Assembly: GCA_030432735.1 (NCBI GenBank) | Contig: JAUIMK010000012.1 | Location: 1 to 32,096 of the forward strand | From: a bacterium | GTDB lineage: Bacteria; Myxococcota_A; UBA9160; UBA4427 | Reading direction: 5' to 3' | DNA length: 32,096 nucleotides | In this document: piece by piece, positions 7,598 through 14,889 of the stretch | Layout: each line of letters starts with the position of its first letter | How positions within the stretch are numbered: the first letter of the stretch is position 1 | The notes under the pieces: generated by a model | The model's input: only the letters and a program-made list of their open reading frames with translations | Database searches by the model: none | What the model was told of the DNA's origin: nothing | Made by a program: the position numbers and the translations under genes

Positions 7598-7604
7598 ACG
7601 GCGT
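7587..7604. terminator. 18-base perfect palindrome at convergent gene ends
   Basis: ACGCCGTCTAGACGGCGT is a perfect palindrome covering the TAG stop of the exporter and reaching the last base of the helicase stop. As RNA it would fold as ACGCCGT-CUAG-ACGGCGU on either strand. Its place between convergent genes suggests a bidirectional end-of-transcript hairpin, although no U-tract follows on either side. Confidence 0.5.
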
Positions 7605-9046
7605 CACGCACGGGGCGAAGCGCCCGGACGCCCGCCACGCCGGCGACGACCGCCGGACCGGGCGCCGCCCTCTCGACCGGATCGCGCATCGCGCTGGCCT
7701 GCGGCGTTGCGAGATCGGGACTTCGAAGCGCCGTTCCGTCCGGAGCCGCCCTCGTTCTTCGCCGACGCGCTCGCGCCGGGTCGATTGCTGCTCCTGCCGG
7801 ATCCGCCGCGTCCTCCGCTGCGGTGACGCTCCCCGCGACCCGAGCCGCCGCGCCCCTGCGCGCGCCGCGCGGGACGCTCGAGCGCCTCCTCCGAGACGTC
7901 GACCTCCGGCACGTCGAAGCGCTGGAGCTTCTCGCCGAGCATCCGCTCGGTGTCACGCACCCAGCCGCGGTCTTCGCGGGTCACGAACGTGATGGCGCGA
8001 CCGGCCGCGCCGGCTCGGCCCGTGCGACCGATGCGATGGGTGTAGGTCTCCGGCGTGTTCGGCACGTCGAAGTTGACGACGTAGTCGATCCCCGCGACGT
8101 CGATGCCGCGGGCGGCGATGTCCGTCGCGACGAGGACGTCGAAGCGACCCTCGCGGAAGCCGCTCATCGCCTTCTGGCGCTGCGCCTGGCTCATGTTCCC
8201 CTGGAGCGCGACGGCGCGGCGCCCCTTGCGCTCGAGCTGACCGGCGAGGCGCTTGGCGCGGTGCTTCGTCCGCGTGAAGACGATGGCCGAGCCACAGTCG
8301 TCGGACGCCAGCAGGACGTCGAGCAGCCCCGTCTTGCGGTTCGGATCGGTCTCGAAGAGACCGTGTTCGATCCGTTCCGCCGGTGCGCTCGGCGCGAGCT
8401 CGACCACGTAGGGATCGTCGAGCATCTCGTTCGCGAGCTTGCGAACCGCTCCGGGCATGGTCGCCGAGAAGAGCAGGTTCTGACGATCGTCGGGCAGCGC
8501 CCGAAGGATCTTCCGCAGATCCGGCAGGAAGCCCATGTCGAACATGTGATCCGCTTCGTCGAGCACGAGGGTGTCGATCCCGCGGACGTCGAGCTCGCGC
8601 TGCTGGATCAGGTCGAGCACGCGGCCGGGACAACCGACGACGATCTCGGGGTCGTTGCGCAGCTCACGGAGCTGCTTGCCGATCGGCACCCCGCCGATCA
8701 GCGTGCTGACGCCGATCCGGGCGAAACGAGCGAGCTCTTCGATCTCCGCATGGATCTGGATCGCGAGCTCCCGGGTCGGGGCGAGGATCATGACGAGCGG
8801 CCCGCGGCCGGGCTCCTCGATCAGGCGCTGGAGGATCGGCAGAGCGAACGCGGCGGTCTTGCCGGTTCCCGTCTGCGCGAGGCCCATGACGTCGCGGCCT
8901 TCGAGGCACGCGGGGATCGTTTCGCGTTGGATCGGGCGCGGCGTCTCGAAGCCGGCCCGGGCGAGTCCCTTCTCGAGGGACGGATGGAAAGAGAATTGAC
9001 CGAAGTCGTCGGTCGTGGATTCGGAATGCGCGAGTGCGCTGGACAA
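7604..9046 (-). CDS. DEAD-box ATP-dependent RNA helicase (RhlE-like)
   Basis: The 480-residue protein carries all core motifs: Q motif (GFETPRPIQ, 32-40), motif I AQTGTGKT (57-64), Ia PTREL (90-94), GG (118-119), PGR (140-142), DEAD (163-166), SAT (194-196), ATDIAARGID and HRIGRTGR. A basic tail of roughly 100 residues, rich in Arg/Gly/Ser, follows and typically binds RNA. TTG 9046 is preferred because ACGGAGTATCATC precedes it; the TTG at 9118 in the same frame has no Shine-Dalgarno. These enzymes unwind structured RNA in ribosome assembly, RNA decay or cold adaptation. It lies downstream of the hemerythrin/USP genes on the same strand, but 435 bases away, so it probably has its own promoter. 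Confidence 0.92.
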   Translation of the reverse strand: MSSALAHSESTTDDFGQFSFHPSLEKGLARAGFETPRPIQRETIPACLEGRDVMGLAQTGTGKTAAFALPILQRLIEEPGRGPLVMILAPTRELAIQIHAEIEELARFARIGVSTLIGGVPIGKQLRELRNDPEIVVGCPGRVLDLIQQRELDVRGIDTLVLDEADHMFDMGFLPDLRKILRALPDDRQNLLFSATMPGAVRKLANEMLDDPYVVELAPSAPAERIEHGLFETDPNRKTGLLDVLLASDDCGSAIVFTRTKHRAKRLAGQLERKGRRAVALQGNMSQAQRQKAMSGFREGRFDVLVATDIAARGIDVAGIDYVVNFDVPNTPETYTHRIGRTGRAGAAGRAITFVTREDRGWVRDTERMLGEKLQRFDVPEVDVSEEALERPARRAQGRGGSGRGERHRSGGRGGSGRSSNRPGASASAKNEGGSGRNGASKSRSRNAAGQRDARSGREGGARSGGRRRRGGRPGASPRA

Positions 9047-9481
9047 GATGATACTCCGTCGTGAGCGCCGCCCCCTAGGCGCACGCGCACGACTCTTCTC
9101 GAGGTCGATCTCCGACAACAGTGCGGAGATGGATGGGAGAAAAGGTCCGGTGTGATCTACCGACTCGGAGGGGCTCGCCGATCGAATCCGATTCGACTCG
9201 AAGCGAGCTTGGGTAGATCCTGCTGTTCACCGGTGGGGTCGGCGATCGATCCGATCTGCTTTCTTCAGCAGCTCAAGTCGCGTCCAGAGACTCTTCTGGA
9301 CCGGCCTGCATCGGTCGGTTCGCCGCCCAGGCGGGAATCCCGCTGAGGCAGTGTGTAGCTCTCTCGTGATCGGCCGTCCACTCGCCGTTCTTTAGCCGAT
9401 CCTTCGCCGATCTCTTTCCGGTCCCCTGCCTCCCCTCCGCCGGAGAGGCGGGCGAAGCGCATTCGGTGACCCACGACGCAC
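9047..9481 (-). other. Long intergenic leader upstream of the DEAD-box helicase
   Basis: No convincing gene is seen here, and the base composition is visibly less GC-biased than the coding regions. Small dyads are present: CGAATC-C-GATTCG (9183-9195), CTCG-AAG-CGAG (9197-9207) and GCGGG-AAT-CCCGC (9331-9343). Because the helicase starts on its left, this is the promoter and perhaps a long 5' leader of the helicase mRNA. Long structured leaders are known for cold-shock helicases in other bacteria; a similar role here is inference. Confidence 0.4.
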
Positions 9482-9940
9482 TCAGGCGGTCGGCATCACC
9501 GCCACCATCGGCCCTTCGCCCACGAGCGCGAGGAGCTCTTCCTCCTGCGCCTCGTGCCCTTCGATCCGCCGCGCGAGCGCTTCGAAACGCAGCCGGGCCC
9601 CGCTCTCGTCGCCCTCCTGGAGCTGCGTGTCGATCGCGACGAGCTCGCTCCGCAGGACGTCGTGCTCTCGCATGAGCGCCGTGAGCCGGGCCTCGAGATC
9701 CGGCCGGAGTCCGTGGAGGCGCGGAAAGGTCACCTCCTCTTCGAGGCGCATGTGCGCCTCGAACGCCGCCACGTAGAGCTCGAAGTCGTCGATCGCCCCC
9801 GTCGCGCCCTCCTTGTCGAGGGCCTCGTGGACGTCGTGTGCGAAGTCGTCCAGTCGAGCGTGTTGCCCCTCGATCCTGCGTTCGTGGGAGCGCATCCGGA
9901 TTCGTTCACCCGCCTCGCCCAGCTGCGCGTCGGTCTTCAT
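9482..9940 (-). CDS. Hemerythrin HHE domain protein
   Basis: A 152-residue helical protein. The ATG at 9940 is preferred over the one at 9946 because AGGAGG then lies seven bases ahead rather than one. The hemerythrin-like metal-ligand pattern is present: His27 in the first helix with His35/His38 nearby, His63-x3-Glu67-Glu68 followed by FP, His93 (REHDVLRSEL) and His129-x3-Glu133 (GHEAQEEE). HHE proteins bind a non-heme di-iron centre and sense or handle O2, NO or iron. Which histidines complete the site cannot be fixed without a model. It follows the tandem universal stress protein by 78 bases on the same strand, so co-transcription is likely. Confidence 0.85.
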   Translation of the reverse strand: MKTDAQLGEAGERIRMRSHERRIEGQHARLDDFAHDVHEALDKEGATGAIDDFELYVAAFEAHMRLEEEVTFPRLHGLRPDLEARLTALMREHDVLRSELVAIDTQLQEGDESGARLRFEALARRIEGHEAQEEELLALVGEGPMVAVMPTA

Positions 9941-10018
9941 CCTCATTCCTCCTCGGACGTCTCGCGGACGGCGCCCACCCCGGACGCGGCGTCCCGCCGC
10001 GGGCCGCGCCCGCTCGAT

Positions 10019-10939
10019 CTAGGCCGCCGGGTCGGCGGACGTGGACTCGGTCGACCGTTCGCTCCCGGCGTCCACGAGGACGTCGCAGTGCGCCTGCGTC
10101 AGGACCCGTTGCGCGACGCTCCCGAGCAGGAAGCGCTGGATCCCCGAGTAGCCTCGCGTCCCGACGGCGACCAGGTCGACGTTGGTCCCCTCGGCGCGAC
10201 GCAGGATCTCCTCGGCGGGCACGCCGTAGACGATCTTCGCCTTGGCCTTGACGCCGCGTTCGCGCAGGCGTCGGAGGACCCCCTCTATCCGAGACTCGGC
10301 CGCCTCGAACATCTCGCCCTCGAAGTCGCTCGATCCCGTCACCGCGTAGGGCGCGAGCAGGACCGACGTCTCGCGGATCACGTGCAGCACCTCGACCTCG
10401 GCACCGAAGCGAACGGCCCACTCGGCGACCTCCGGCTCGACCGCCGCCGCCTTCTCCGAGAAATCCGTCGCGAGCAGGATCGAACGCAGAGACGGCCCGT
10501 CGTCCTCCGCGGGATGTTCACCGCGGACCACGAGCACCGGCTTCGGAGCGCGCTGGACGACCCGCGCGGCGACGCTGCCGAGCAACAGGCGGTCGATGCC
10601 GCGACGCCCGTGGGAGCCCATCACGATCAGCGAAACGTCGTCGGCCTCCGCGGCGTCGCGGATCGCCCGCGACGGATCCGCCTCCTCGAAGACCGTCGTC
10701 ACCGGAACCCGGCCATCGTCGAAGCTTCCCGCGAAGCTGGCCAGACGAAGCTTCGCGCCCCGCCGCAGCTCCTCGGTCAGCTGCTCCGCGAGGCGCGGGT
10801 CGAGGTCGTCGGTCGGCGCCGGGCAGGCGTGGAGCAGGCGCAGACCCGCGCCGGTCGAGCGCGCGATGGCTCGCGCGCGCCGCACCGCCGCGCCCGATGC
10901 CTCGGAGAAATCGATCGGGACCAGGATCGTCTTCGCCAT
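10019..10939 (-). CDS. Tandem universal stress protein (UspA family)
   Basis: The 306-residue protein has two complete Usp domains of about 145 residues. Each begins with the Usp strand (KTILVPIDFSE and RSILLATDFSE). Each carries the ATP-binding signature G-x2-G-x9-G-S: GSHGRRGIDRLLLGS in the first, GTRGYSGIQRFLLGS in the second. It is therefore likely an ATP-binding Usp, acting in the cytoplasm during stress, hypoxia or growth arrest. ATG 10939 is preceded by GGGAGGCGAGC. It lies between the histidine kinase (167 bases upstream) and hemerythrin genes. A perfect 15-base dyad sits 34 bases before the start. Confidence 0.93.
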   Translation of the reverse strand: MAKTILVPIDFSEASGAAVRRARAIARSTGAGLRLLHACPAPTDDLDPRLAEQLTEELRRGAKLRLASFAGSFDDGRVPVTTVFEEADPSRAIRDAAEADDVSLIVMGSHGRRGIDRLLLGSVAARVVQRAPKPVLVVRGEHPAEDDGPSLRSILLATDFSEKAAAVEPEVAEWAVRFGAEVEVLHVIRETSVLLAPYAVTGSSDFEGEMFEAAESRIEGVLRRLRERGVKAKAKIVYGVPAEEILRRAEGTNVDLVAVGTRGYSGIQRFLLGSVAQRVLTQAHCDVLVDAGSERSTESTSADPAA

Positions 10940-10972
10940 GCTCGCCTCCCGAACCGCCTACGCTGACTGGCG

Positions 10973-10987
10973 GTCCTGGACCAGGAC
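10973..10987. promoter_or_regulatory. Perfect dyad in the USP promoter region
   Basis: GTCCTGG-A-CCAGGAC is a 7+1+7 perfect inverted repeat, 34-48 bases upstream of the USP start codon. The position fits an operator or activator site. I did not find the same 15-mer elsewhere by eye. Confidence 0.4.
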
Positions 10988-11106
10988 TTCGCAAGCGGCG
11001 TGCCGAGGGAAGAGCCGGCTTGTTGCGCCTCGCCCGAGCCCCGCGGCGCGGTTGAGTCATCGCGCCACAGGCGGTGGTCGAGCGCCTCGGCCTCGTGGGC
11101 GTCCGC

Positions 11107-12204
11107 TCAGGTCTCGCGGGCCAGGCTGTCCGCCATCTCGCGCGGCGGGAAGCGGAGCAGGAAGCGCGTCCCCTGCCCCGGCTCGCTGTCGACGCCGATC
11201 GTCCCGTGGTGGGCGAGCACGATCGAGCGGCAGACGACCAGCCCGAGTCCCGTTCCCTCGCCGCGGGCCTTGGTCGAGTGGAAGGGCTCGAAGATCCGCT
11301 CGAGCATGTCCTCCTCGATCCCCTCTCCGGTGTCGCGCAGGGCGATCTCGATCCAGCCGTCCTCGCCGGTCTCGACCGAGACCGAGAGCTTCCCGCCCCG
11401 CGGCATCGCGTCCGCCGCATTCACGATCAGGTTGAGGAAGGTCTGCTCGAGGCGGTCCTTGTCTCCCAGGATCTCGCCTCGATCGACGTAGCTTCGATCC
11501 ACCTCGACGCCCCGGGACTTCAGCTTCTCGCGAAAGAAGTCGAGCGCATGATCCATGACGTCGGCAGCGAGGATCGGCGCGCGAATCATCTCGTGGGGGC
11601 GGGCGATGTTGAGCAGCGTCTCGATCAGGTTCGTCACGCGCCGTACCTGCTCGGAGATGATCTCCGCCCGCCGCCGATCCTTCTCGTTCGACAGCGAATC
11701 CTTCAGCATGTCGGCGTAGCCGAGGATCACGTTCATCGGCGTCCCGATGTCGTGCGCGATTCCCGCCGTGAGCAACGAGAGCGACGCGAGCTGCTCGGCG
11801 GAGCGCGCGCGCTCCTCCGCGAGTCGGAGCGCCGAGAGGTCCCGCACGATGCCCGTGAAGACGCGGCTCTCGCGGTGACGCCCTTCGCTCACGGCCAGAT
11901 AGAGCGGGAACTCCGTCCCGTCCTTGCGAAGCCCGGTGACCTCGCGACCCTGACCGATGATCCGCGCGTCCCCGGTCTCGAGGTAGTGCTCGACGTAGCC
12001 CTGGTGCTCCTCGCGATACGGCGACGGCATGAGGAGCGTGATCGGCGAACCGATCAGCTCGTCGCGCGAATGGCCGAAGATGTCGACCGCCGCCTTGTTC
12101 GCGGATTCGATCGTCCCGAACTCGTCGATCGAAATGATCCCGTCGACGGCGGACTCGACGATCGCTTCCAGGCGCTCAGCGGTTTCCAGGGCTTCTCGGT
12201 CCAT
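11107..12204 (-). CDS. PAS-domain sensor histidine kinase, FixL-like
   Basis: A 365-residue soluble kinase. The N-terminal PAS domain (about 8-130) closely follows the FixL heme-PAS pattern: MPSPYREEH places His67 at the proximal heme ligand (His200 of Bradyrhizobium FixL), and IIGQGR places Arg87 at the O2-contacting Arg220. The kinase core follows: H box GIAHDIGTPMN with His151, N box NLIVNAADAM (Asn262), G1 DTGEGI (291-296) and G2 GTGLGL (317-322). No membrane segment is seen. ATG 12204 follows an in-frame stop closely, with GGGAG immediately before it. It lies 85 bases after an NtrC-type regulator, its probable partner. Heme binding is predicted from residues only. Confidence 0.92.
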   Translation of the reverse strand: MDREALETAERLEAIVESAVDGIISIDEFGTIESANKAAVDIFGHSRDELIGSPITLLMPSPYREEHQGYVEHYLETGDARIIGQGREVTGLRKDGTEFPLYLAVSEGRHRESRVFTGIVRDLSALRLAEERARSAEQLASLSLLTAGIAHDIGTPMNVILGYADMLKDSLSNEKDRRRAEIISEQVRRVTNLIETLLNIARPHEMIRAPILAADVMDHALDFFREKLKSRGVEVDRSYVDRGEILGDKDRLEQTFLNLIVNAADAMPRGGKLSVSVETGEDGWIEIALRDTGEGIEEDMLERIFEPFHSTKARGEGTGLGLVVCRSIVLAHHGTIGVDSEPGQGTRFLLRFPPREMADSLARET

Positions 12205-12289
12205 CTCCCGGAAACGTTAGGCACCGCCGGCTCGATGTACAGACGACCGCGCCAATTCGTTCGAAAAACGGGGGCAGCGGGAGACGCGA

Positions 12290-13681
12290 TCAGCTCGCGC
12301 GTCGCGCGGGCGCGTCCGCCTCCTCCCGCGCACGGCGCTCTTCCCGGCGATAGAGCGTCCGCCGATTGACGCCGAGAATCCGGGCGGCCTCGCTCTTCCG
12401 GCCATTGGTCGCCTCGAGCACCGCCTCCACGTAGAGATCCCCGAGCTCCGAGAGCGAGAGCCCCCGCTGGCGCGCGAGCTGGGCGATCGACTCCTCGAGG
12501 CTTCCGTCACCCTGCATCGGATCGTCCGGGATCAGGATGTCGCTCGCGTGGATCTCCGATCCGTCGGCGAGCGCGAGGCTCCGTTCCAGGCAGTTCTGCA
12601 GCTCACGGGCGTTCCCCGGCCAGGGCGAGCGACACAGCTTTCGCATCGCGTTCTCGGAGAGCGTGCAGGGCCTCCCCTCCGAGAGCCGCGCGACGAACGC
12701 CTGCGCCAGCGGCGGAATGTCCTCCGGTCGCTCCCTAAGCGGCGGAATGTGGATCGGGATCACGTTCAGCCGGTAGAAGAGGTCCTCCCGGAACAGCCCC
12801 TCGGCGATGTCCGCCCGCAGGTCGCGATTGGTCGCGGAGACGAGTCGCACGTCGACCTTGATCGACTGCGTTCCGCCGACTGGTCGGATCTCCTGATCCT
12901 GGATCACGCGAAGCAGCTTCCCCTGGAGCGTCGGGGACATGTCGCCGATCTCGTCCAGGAAGAGCGTGCCTCCGTTGGCCGCCTCGAAGAGCCCCTTCTT
13001 GTTCGTGTTCGCGCCGGTGAAGGCGCCGCGAACGTGGCCGAAGAGCTCGCTCTCGAGCAGCCCCTCCGGCATCGCCGTACAGTTGATCGGGACGAAGGGA
13101 CCGTCGGCTCGCGCGCCGGTCATGTGGACCGTGCGCGCCACGACCTCCTTGCCCGTGCCGCTCTCGCCGGTGATCAGGACGTTGCTCCGGTTGTTCGCGA
13201 TCTTGCGGATGAGCGCGTAGATCTCGTTCATCGCGAGGCTCTTGCCGACCAGGTCACCGAAGGACGCCGTGCGCTCCGCAGCCGCACGGAGCCGCCGGTT
13301 CTCGTCGACCAGCGCGCGGTTCTCGAGCGCGCGCTCGAGGGTGAGCAGCAAGCGCTCCGCCTGGAAGGGCTTCGTCACGAAGTCGTGCGCACCGAGCCGC
13401 ATCGCCTCGACCGCCGTCTCCACGGATCCGAAGCTCGTCATCATCACCACCGGCGTCGCGGGATGACGCTCGCGCAGCGCGCCGAGCAGCTCGAGCCCGT
13501 CCATGCCGGGCATCTGGAGATCCGTCACGACGCAACCGAAGTCGGGCTCGGCGTCCGCCGCCTCGAGGGCCTCCGCTGCGGAGGCCGCCACGACCACCGG
13601 GTAGCCGTGGCTCGAGAGCATCTCCTCCACCATCTCCCGCATGACCGGGTCGTCGTCCACCACCAGGATCTTTCGAATCAC
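12290..13681 (-). CDS. Sigma-54-dependent response regulator, NtrC family
   Basis: The 463-residue protein starts at GTG 13681 after GAGGGGAGAGCCC. The receiver domain has the acidic pocket Asp9-11, phospho-acceptor Asp54 (VVTDLQMPGMDG) and Lys104 (FVTKPF). The AAA+ domain has Walker A GESGTGKE (172-179), the sigma-54 contact loop GAFTGA (219-224), Walker B TLFLDEIGD (239-247) and FREDLFYRLN. A Fis-type HTH (EAARILGVNRRTLYRR) ends the protein. All parts needed to open sigma-54 promoters are intact. It is first in the order regulator-kinase-USP-hemerythrin on this strand. Its target promoters are not identified; I found no convincing -24/-12 element in the window. Confidence 0.95.
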   Translation of the reverse strand: MIRKILVVDDDPVMREMVEEMLSSHGYPVVVAASAAEALEAADAEPDFGCVVTDLQMPGMDGLELLGALRERHPATPVVMMTSFGSVETAVEAMRLGAHDFVTKPFQAERLLLTLERALENRALVDENRRLRAAAERTASFGDLVGKSLAMNEIYALIRKIANNRSNVLITGESGTGKEVVARTVHMTGARADGPFVPINCTAMPEGLLESELFGHVRGAFTGANTNKKGLFEAANGGTLFLDEIGDMSPTLQGKLLRVIQDQEIRPVGGTQSIKVDVRLVSATNRDLRADIAEGLFREDLFYRLNVIPIHIPPLRERPEDIPPLAQAFVARLSEGRPCTLSENAMRKLCRSPWPGNARELQNCLERSLALADGSEIHASDILIPDDPMQGDGSLEESIAQLARQRGLSLSELGDLYVEAVLEATNGRKSEAARILGVNRRTLYRREERRAREEADAPARRAS

Positions 13682-13910
13682 GGGCTCTCCCCTCGTTCCA
13701 CCACCGGGCGTATCCCGCCACGTCCCCAACCGGAAATGCAGATGCCGTGCCCGCTCTGGCTCCGCTGAGGGCGATCTCGCGGCCGGCCCGGTGCAAGGAA
13801 GGCACATCCGAGACATTTTGGCACACAACGCCGTCCTGGGGCGAGGCGCGTCGGCGATCCGCTTCGCGGGGCGGGCGCCGTCGGGGCACGGGTCACGGAA
13901 CGCGCGGCCC
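13682..13910 (-). promoter_or_regulatory. Promoter region of the response-regulator gene
   Basis: This gene-free stretch lies upstream of the GTG at 13681 on the minus strand. It contains an AT-rich patch (ACATTTTGGCACACAAC, about 13813-13829) and the hexamer GGCACA twice, 19 bases apart (13801-13806 and 13820-13825). This is the likely promoter/regulator region for the regulator-kinase genes. No sigma-54 element with the required GG-N10-GC spacing is present. Confidence 0.35.
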
Positions 13911-13948
13911 AAAAAGAAAATCCCTGCCCGGAGGACCCGGGCAGGGAT
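13911..13948 (-). terminator. Rho-independent terminator of the PEP-CTERM gene
   Basis: A 12-base-pair GC-rich stem (13920-13931 pairing with 13937-13948, AGGAC loop) is followed on the minus strand by TTTTCTTTTT (13920-13911). It lies 37 bases past the stop of the minus-strand PEP-CTERM gene. This is the clearest intrinsic terminator in the window and separates that gene from the response-regulator genes. Confidence 0.9.
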
Positions 13949-13984
13949 GATTCGATGCGGTGCCTCGGACGCGATCCGGCGGCG

Positions 13985-14659
13985 CTATCGCTTGCGGGCG
14001 AGCCCCGCGGTCGCGAGCCCCGCCCCGAAGAGCAGCGCGGACGCCGGCTCCGGAATCGGGCTCGTCGGCCGCTGCGGGTCGACCGGGGTGACCGTGCCGA
14101 CGTCGCCCAGCACGTCGAAGTCGATCCCGCGCACCGACGTGTCGCTGAAGAGCCCGGAGGTCGAGATCGTGAGCCGAGACGTCACGACCCCCGCCAGGTC
14201 GGCGGAGGCGCTGGCATCGCGCGCTCGCCACGCGGTCCCGCGCACCTCGACGGACGGCGACGCGTCGGCCTGCACCACGGCGGTCTCACCGAGGAAGATC
14301 TCGTCGAAGTCCACCGAGTTCACCATTACGGGACCATCGAGGAAGGAGATCGAGATCGACTCGCCCCACTCGGCGTCGATCTGGTCGCCCTGGTTGCCGA
14401 GGCAGGCGAAGAACCCGTCGGTACAGCGGACGCCGAGCCCGGCCTCCGTGATGCGCAGGTCGTAGTCGCTGGGCGCGGCGGTGATCGAGATCGACAGCCC
14501 CTCGAAGGTGAGCTCCGCGGCGTTCCCCGACTCGGCGCCGCGGTAGTCCGCGAAGTCGATGTAGAGCGCGTGGGCCTGGCTCACCGAAAGGAGGAGGATC
14601 GACGAGGTGGCCGCGACGAGCGCGGCGAGGGAATTCAGCTTGAACATGGTCTTCGGCAT
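13985..14659 (-). CDS. PEP-CTERM sorting-domain protein, exported
   Basis: The 224-residue protein has a signal peptide (MFKLNSLAALVAATSSILLLSVSQAHA, counted from the second Met). It ends with PEPASALLFGAGLATAGLARKR, the PEP motif, hydrophobic helix and basic end typical of exosortase substrates. The mature part (about 35-195) is predicted all-beta with a single CTDGFFAC pair. Its composition is typical of extracellular PEP-CTERM proteins, and no enzyme motif is seen. Starts at ATG 14659 or 14647 are both possible, since neither has a strong ribosome-binding site. It is followed by a strong terminator, so it is monocistronic or the last gene after the P450. Confidence 0.85.
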   Translation of the reverse strand: MPKTMFKLNSLAALVAATSSILLLSVSQAHALYIDFADYRGAESGNAAELTFEGLSISITAAPSDYDLRITEAGLGVRCTDGFFACLGNQGDQIDAEWGESISISFLDGPVMVNSVDFDEIFLGETAVVQADASPSVEVRGTAWRARDASASADLAGVVTSRLTISTSGLFSDTSVRGIDFDVLGDVGTVTPVDPQRPTSPIPEPASALLFGAGLATAGLARKR

Positions 14660-14786
14660 CTCTCGGTCGAGCTGTCCGCGGCTCGCTCAGCCTGCGTCAG
14701 CCTTCGCAGAATACCGGAGCGCCTTCGTGCCCGCACCGCGTCGGCGGGCATTCCGCGAGAAGTTTCCTCGACGAAGCGCGCCCGTG

Positions 14787-14818
14787 CCGGGTTCCCCCCG
14801 AAGGAAACATGAACCCGG
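14787..14818 (-). terminator. Structured hairpin downstream of the P450 gene
   Basis: On the minus strand CCGGGTTC and GAACCCGG (8-base inverted repeat, 16-base loop) enclose CCTTCGGG, a UUCG-type tetraloop hairpin. An outer GTTTCCT/AGGAAAC pair (14762-14768 and 14802-14808) is an alternative pairing. It lies about 70 bases after the P450 stop and before the PEP-CTERM start. No U-tract follows, so it may be a processing or attenuation structure rather than an intrinsic terminator. Confidence 0.45.
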
Positions 14819-14889
14819 GTCGTCGTGTGAACCCCTTCACGGTCGCGCATCGCGACTTTACCTACGCACTTGCGCGTTCCCTGCACACG

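Noticed and set aside
9152-9346. A 64-codon frame in the helicase leader
   Set aside because: No ribosome-binding site, no codon bias like the neighbours and no recognisable motif. It lies in a region that reads as leader/promoter.
11107-13681. Could the kinase/regulator pair be PrsK/PrsR, the PEP-CTERM regulators?
   Set aside because: The kinase is short and FixL-like with a heme-type PAS, and lacks the GAF and long membrane region usual for PrsK. Only adjacency to a PEP-CTERM gene supported the idea.
13795-13835. Possible sigma-54 promoter (TTTTGGCACACAAC and GTGCCTTCCTTGCA)
   Set aside because: Neither strand has the required GG-N10-GC spacing together with TTGC, so it was not called.
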